Shown here: positions 6,966-9,711 of the stretch, one piece after another
How positions within the stretch are numbered: the first letter of the stretch is position 1
How the letters are laid out: each line of letters starts with the position of its first letter
Assembly (NCBI GenBank): GCA_016297645.1
Contig: JAEDGF010000068.1
Span: 1 to 9,711 of the forward strand
Direction: 5' to 3'
DNA length: 9,711 bases
DNA from: Clostridiaceae bacterium
GTDB taxonomy: Bacteria > Bacillota > Clostridia > Oscillospirales > Acutalibacteraceae
Notes under the pieces: model-generated
Database searches by the model: none
Told to the model about the DNA's origin: nothing
The model's input: the letters and a program-made list of their open reading frames with translations, nothing else
Translations under genes and position numbers: made by a program

Positions 6966-6989
6966 CAGCTTTTTTCGGAGGTGCTTCTC

Positions 6990-7508
6990 ATAGCTACTAA
7001 GGAACTGCAAATCAACGAGGAAATAAGAGATAAAGAGGTTCGTGTTATTACCGACGACGGCGAACAGCTCGGAGTTATGTCCGCTACCGAAGCCGTAAGA
7101 GCCGCGCAGTACAGAAATCTCGATCTCGTTAAGATCGCTCCTCAGGCGCAACCGCCCGTGTGCAAGATCATGGACTACGGTAAATACAGATTTGACCGCC
7201 AGAAACGCGAAAAAGAGGCGAAAAAGAACCAAAAGGTCGTCGAGATCAAAGAGGTTCAGCTTTCTCTCAATATCGATACCCACGACCTTGAAACAAAGGT
7301 CAACCACGCTCTTCGCTTCCTCAAAGCGGGCAACAAGGTAAAGGTTTCGATCCGTTTCAGAGGGCGCGAGATGGTTCACCCCGAACGCGGCTACGAAATA
7401 ATGCAGTCGTTTGCTCAGGCTTGCTCGGAGCTGGGCGTTGTTGAAAAGCCCGCAAAGCTTGAAAACAGGAATATGCTCATGTTCCTTGCGGCGAAAGCAG
7501 CTAAATAA
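6990..7508 (+). CDS. infC: Translation initiation factor IF-3
   Basis: IF-3 binds the 30S subunit, blocks early 50S joining and checks start codon and initiator tRNA pairing. From the proposed start it is 172 residues, normal for the family. ATKELQINEEIRDKEVRVI opens the N-terminal domain; LVKIAPQAQPPVCKIMDYGKY is the IF-3 signature. The lysine-rich linker (QKREKEAKKNQK) leads to the C-terminal domain ending RNMLMFLAAKAAK. Family alignment places the start just before ATKELQ, where the codon is ATA at 6990, seven bases after a perfect GGAGGT (6978-6983). GTG 6981 is in frame but overlaps that ribosome binding site. Non-AUG starts in infC (AUU in E. coli and some bacilli) give autoregulation, because IF-3 itself rejects such codons. 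Confidence 0.95.
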   Translation: MATKELQINEEIRDKEVRVITDDGEQLGVMSATEAVRAAQYRNLDLVKIAPQAQPPVCKIMDYGKYRFDRQKREKEAKKNQKVVEIKEVQLSLNIDTHDLETKVNHALRFLKAGNKVKVSIRFRGREMVHPERGYEIMQSFAQACSELGVVEKPAKLENRNMLMFLAAKAAK

Positions 7509-7542
7509 GAAGTTTCGCAAAAAATATCAGGAGGAAATCAAA

Positions 7543-7740
7543 ATGCCTAAGATCAAAACGAATTCCGGCGCAAAAAAGCGTTTTAAGCTCTCCAAGAACG
7601 GTAAACCCATTCGCGGTCACGCTTACAAATCGCACATCCTTAACAAGAAGTCCACAAAGAGAAAGAGAAATCTTCGCAAGACCGCTGTTGCCGATAAAAC
7701 CAACTGCAAGCAGATCAAGCGTCTTATTCCCTACAAATAA
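7543..7740 (+). CDS. rpmI: Large-subunit ribosomal protein bL35
   Basis: This is a 65-residue, highly basic protein with the L35 pattern: MPKIKTNSGAKKRFK at the start, then GHAYKSHILNKK and RNLRK. It is a structural protein of the 50S subunit. The ATG follows AGGAGG (7529-7534) by eight bases, and the gene lies 34 bases after infC in the usual infC-rpmI-rplT order. A longer in-frame opening upstream would run into infC and has no support. Confidence 0.97.
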   Translation: MPKIKTNSGAKKRFKLSKNGKPIRGHAYKSHILNKKSTKRKRNLRKTAVADKTNCKQIKRLIPYK

Positions 7741-7766
7741 TTAAGTACACACGGAGGTAGTATACA

Positions 7767-8123
7767 ATGGCTCGTATAAAAGGCGCGTTAATGACCCGCA
7801 AGAGAAGAAATAAAACATTGAAGCTCGCAAAGGGCTACTACGGCTCAAAGAGCACCCTTTTCAAAACCGCTAAACAGGCGGTAATGAAGTCGGGTAACTA
7901 TGCATATATCGGCAGAAAGCTCAAAAAGAGAGATTTCAGAAGACTTTGGATCGCCCGTATTTCCGCAGGCTGCAAAGCTAACGGCATGAATTATTCCACA
8001 TTCATGAACGGACTCAAAAAGGCAGGCGTCGTTCTTAACAGAAAGATGCTCTCCGAGATCGCAATTGCCGATCCCGCAGCCTTCACCGCTCTTACCCAGC
8101 AGGCTAAGGAAGCTCTTAAATAA
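7767..8123 (+). CDS. rplT: Large-subunit ribosomal protein bL20
   Basis: This 118-residue basic protein has typical L20 segments: MARIKGALMTRKRRNK, KLAKGYYGSKS, YAYIGRKLKKRDFRRLWI and the C-terminal ALTQQAKEAL. It is needed for early 50S assembly by binding 23S rRNA. In Firmicutes it also represses its own operon through the leader mRNA, which fits the attenuator upstream of infC. The start follows GGAGGT (7753-7758) by eight bases, 26 bases after rpmI. Confidence 0.97.
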   Translation: MARIKGALMTRKRRNKTLKLAKGYYGSKSTLFKTAKQAVMKSGNYAYIGRKLKKRDFRRLWIARISAGCKANGMNYSTFMNGLKKAGVVLNRKMLSEIAIADPAAFTALTQQAKEALK

Positions 8124-8147
8124 TCCGGCATCAAACGCAAAAATAAT

Positions 8148-8186
8148 GGGCTGACGCACTAAGCTGCGCCGGTCCTATTTTCTTTA
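8148..8186 (+). terminator. Operon terminator after rplT
   Basis: An 11-bp stem with one mismatch and two wobble pairs (8148-8158 with 8165-8175) and a six-base loop, followed by TATTTTCTTTA. It ends the infC-rpmI-rplT transcript. Confidence 0.65.
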
Positions 8187-8368
8187 CGGGATTTTTTGTA
8201 AATCGGGAAAAATTTGTTCTGCCCGATTTTCGAAATATAATCAGACGGTAAAACACGGCAAAAATCGGGTTCGTCACGGATTTTCGTATTATTCGCTTTG
8301 AGAAAGTGACTTGACAGTAGAAAAACTACAATTTCATGGTAAAATAAACTGTAAAAGAGGCGGTCGAA

Positions 8369-8548
8369 ATGCTCAGGCAGCTTAAATACTTTCAATCGGT
8401 CGTACGGAAAAACAGCTTTTCCGCAAGCAGCTTTCGAAAAACTTGCTCGGGCGCGACGATCCTTGACGGATTTGCCATTTCCGGCACAACAGTGCAAAAT
8501 GATTGTGACAGCGCCGAGAAACAGGTAGCCGATTGGCTTGGAAAATAA
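8369..8548 (+). pseudogene. Remnant of a LysR-family regulator (HTH end only)
   Basis: An ATG with an AGAGGCGG-like site upstream opens a 59-codon frame. Its first residues (MLRQLKYFQSVVRKNSFS) match the near-diagnostic start of LysR-family regulators. Later FAISGTTVQNDCDSAEKQ resembles the recognition-helix part of the same HTH, but the spacing between the two blocks is about ten residues too long. The frame ends at TAA right where the LG...F segment of the HTH should continue; after the stop IYLPL follows, then another stop. No effector-binding domain is recognisable downstream. I read this as a decayed gene; an expressed 59-residue HTH-only peptide is the alternative. An extended -10 (TGG TAAAAT) lies about 25 bases upstream. 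Confidence 0.55.
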
Positions 8549-8909
8549 ATATATCTGCCGCTGTAACAACGAACTGCAAGAAGTCGGCAGAAGGCATAGT
8601 ACCGGAATATGGGAAGAGCAGAGCAATTCAAAGCGTCGATTTGAAAAGTATATTTCAAACAGTATGCACGGCGGTGTGAGAGGGCGGAGCAAATCCGTTC
8701 TGTTCGATGCGAAACCCGCTCGAAAAAGGTGTGCCGCGAACGATGAATGTTTCTTAAAATCAATCTGTTTCAGCCAAGAATATCGAATGCGGGCGCATTT
8801 TCTAAAAGAAATCAGTAATATAAAAAAGCATTTCGGTACAGCCGTTTATGTGAAGTACGGTGAGTGTACCACACAAAAAAAACAAATTATGTCGAATAAT
8901 GGCGTATGA
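8538..8909 (+). other. Unidentified open frame of 123 codons, probably not a normal gene
   Basis: The frame opens at a TTG inside the LysR remnant with no ribosome binding site and runs to a TGA five bases before a strong terminator. The peptide is basic and fairly cysteine-rich (ICRC, CAANDEC, ECTT), and I recognise no domain. Position suggests the decayed 3' part of the LysR transcription unit, or a chance frame. An internal ATG at 8665 also lacks a ribosome binding site. Confidence 0.2.
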
Positions 8910-8937
8910 AGTCGAACGACCGTCGTTCTTTGTCGAA
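8890..8937 (+). promoter_or_regulatory. Tandem array of Spo0A-binding (0A) boxes upstream of spo0A
   Basis: The 0A box consensus is TGTCGAA. Perfect copies lie at 8890-8896 and 8931-8937, with a 6/7 copy (AGTCGAA) at 8910-8916, all on the same strand. Start-to-start spacing is 20 and 21 bases, two helical turns. An inverted 6/7 copy (TGTCGTA on the minus strand) lies at 8961-8967. They are about 90-135 bases upstream of the spo0A -35 box. In Bacillus subtilis the spo0A promoter region is likewise bound by Spo0A, so autoregulation is the simplest reading. Confidence 0.6.
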
Positions 8938-8950
8938 CGGGGTCGTTTTT
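8915..8950 (+). terminator. Intrinsic terminator upstream of spo0A
   Basis: Outer stem AACGACC/GGTCGTT (8915-8921 with 8941-8947), inner stem CGTTC/GAACG (8924-8928 with 8935-8939), six-base loop and a run of five T. It insulates spo0A from upstream read-through. The third 0A box lies in its loop and inner stem. Confidence 0.8.
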
Positions 8951-9025
8951 CATGTTTAAATACGACAAGTTTTGTTTGTGTGATTTGAGTAATGTGCCGA
9001 AATCAAGAAATTACATCGAAATGAC

Positions 9026-9054
9026 TTGATTTTACGCGCAAAGCGTGATATTAT
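9026..9054 (+). promoter_or_regulatory. Promoter of spo0A
   Basis: TTGATT (9026-9031), 17-base spacer and TATTAT (9049-9054), about 68 bases before the ATG, fitting a vegetative sigma-A promoter. The spacer contains an inverted repeat ACGC-GCAAA-GCGT that could be an operator. I did not find a convincing sigma-H promoter. Confidence 0.65.
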
Positions 9055-9121
9055 ATGGGAGAGATGGAAGAGATTGATGAACATATGGGCTTCTTTTTGT
9101 ACGAAAGAAAGGAAAAAGCTC

Positions 9122-9711
9122 ATGTCAAATCAAAAGAAAATTTTAATTGCAGAAGAAAACGGAGAAATGCTTCGAAATATGCTCAGCGCGTTCAGAAGCG
9201 TTAACTTCGAGTGTATCGTGGTTCAAAAGGACGGTGCAGCGGTCCTTGATGAAATCGCGGAACACGAACCCGATGTTGTTATCGTCGAAGCGTTCATGTC
9301 GCGGCTTGACGCACTCGCAGTCTTGCAGCGTCTTGACTCGATGAAGCTCAGAAAAAAGCCGTGCGTTGCGGTTCTCTCGAACGGACTGAACGAAACGCTC
9401 GAACATCAGATGATAGCGTGCGGTGCAGCGTACTGCTTTATAAAGCCGCTCGATATAGCGAGCTTTACGGAGCGTATCGCGCTTCTCGCCGGTTGCGAAC
9501 TCAAAGACAAAGCGGCGGTCATGAAAATGAAAGCCGCGACGGAAGCGGATTTAGAGGAGATCGTGTCTGAAATTATGCACGAGCTTGGTATCCCCGCTCA
9601 CATAAAGGGGTATCAGTATCTCCGCGCTTCGATCATGTTCACCGTAGGCAATCCCGAGATGATGGACTCGGTGACAAAAATTCTTTACCCTGCCGTTGCA
9701 AAGAAGTTTGC
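9122..9711 (+). CDS. spo0A: Sporulation master regulator Spo0A with a divergent receiver domain (3' end cut)
   Basis: 196 codons are visible of the usual 260 or so. Residues 6-120 form a response-regulator receiver domain. Residues 143-196 are the start of the Spo0A effector domain (EIMHELGIPAHIKGYQYLR, then DSVTKILYPAVAKKF), which is diagnostic for Spo0A, the factor that commits Clostridia and Bacilli to sporulation. The ATG follows AAAGGA by about nine bases. The receiver is unusual. The acidic pocket is Glu11-Glu12 where two Asp are expected, position 56 is Glu in VVIVEAFM where the phosphorylated Asp belongs, and the following MPxxDG motif is MSRLDA. Ser86 and Lys108 of the switch machinery are kept. 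Classical Asp phosphorylation therefore looks impossible, while DNA binding looks intact as far as seen. Confidence 0.95.
   Translation, partial: MSNQKKILIAEENGEMLRNMLSAFRSVNFECIVVQKDGAAVLDEIAEHEPDVVIVEAFMSRLDALAVLQRLDSMKLRKKPCVAVLSNGLNETLEHQMIACGAAYCFIKPLDIASFTERIALLAGCELKDKAAVMKMKAATEADLEEIVSEIMHELGIPAHIKGYQYLRASIMFTVGNPEMMDSVTKILYPAVAKKF

Noticed and set aside
6801..6989. N-terminal extension of infC starting at TTG 6801
   Set aside because: The TTG is the -35 box of the operon promoter, so the extension would lie upstream of the transcript start and across the leader terminator.
8159..8692. A 177-codon minus-strand frame antisense to the LysR remnant
   Set aside because: No ribosome binding site, no recognisable domain, and it overlaps the rplT terminator region.
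1..9711. CRISPR array, insertion sequence or phage module
   Set aside because: No regularly spaced repeats, transposase, integrase or phage genes were visible on either strand.

Overview
The window looks like chromosomal DNA of an anaerobic, endospore-forming Clostridia-type Firmicute, possibly an uncultured gut Oscillospirales-like lineage. The evidence is spo0A and spoVAE, the infC-rpmI-rplT order, AGGAGG-type ribosome binding sites, sigma-A-like promoters and many U-tailed intrinsic terminators. The finer taxonomic guess is inference.

Left part (1-3603, all minus strand). This holds the start of a secreted or membrane protein that runs off the edge, an AMP-forming acyl-CoA ligase with its own strong terminator, and a regulator with two different helix-turn-helix domains. 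The regulator has a good promoter and its own terminator, so it and the ligase are probably separate transcripts.

Middle (3640-6660). A decayed plus-strand 3' end of a DUF4143-type AAA ATPase is followed by a minus-strand tRNA-Thr(CGU) with a near-consensus promoter and a perfect-stem terminator. Next come a stand-alone spoVAE on the plus strand and, after a gene-free stretch with hairpins, a minus-strand GPH-family sodium/sugar-type symporter.

Right part (6801-9711, plus strand). The translation operon infC-rpmI-rplT starts from a perfect-consensus promoter. Its leader contains an intrinsic terminator and a possible antiterminator, as expected for L20-type autoregulation, and infC appears to start at an AUA codon. 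After the operon terminator comes a degenerate region with a LysR-family N-terminal remnant. It ends in a terminator surrounded by a tandem array of Spo0A-binding (0A) boxes, and then spo0A itself, cut by the window edge.

The most notable observation is in spo0A. The receiver domain has Glu at position 56, where the phosphorylated Asp is expected, and two Glu in the acidic pocket, while the effector domain is strongly conserved. Together with the upstream 0A boxes this suggests a Spo0A that is regulated mainly by autoregulated synthesis, not by phosphorelay phosphorylation. That is an inference to be tested.
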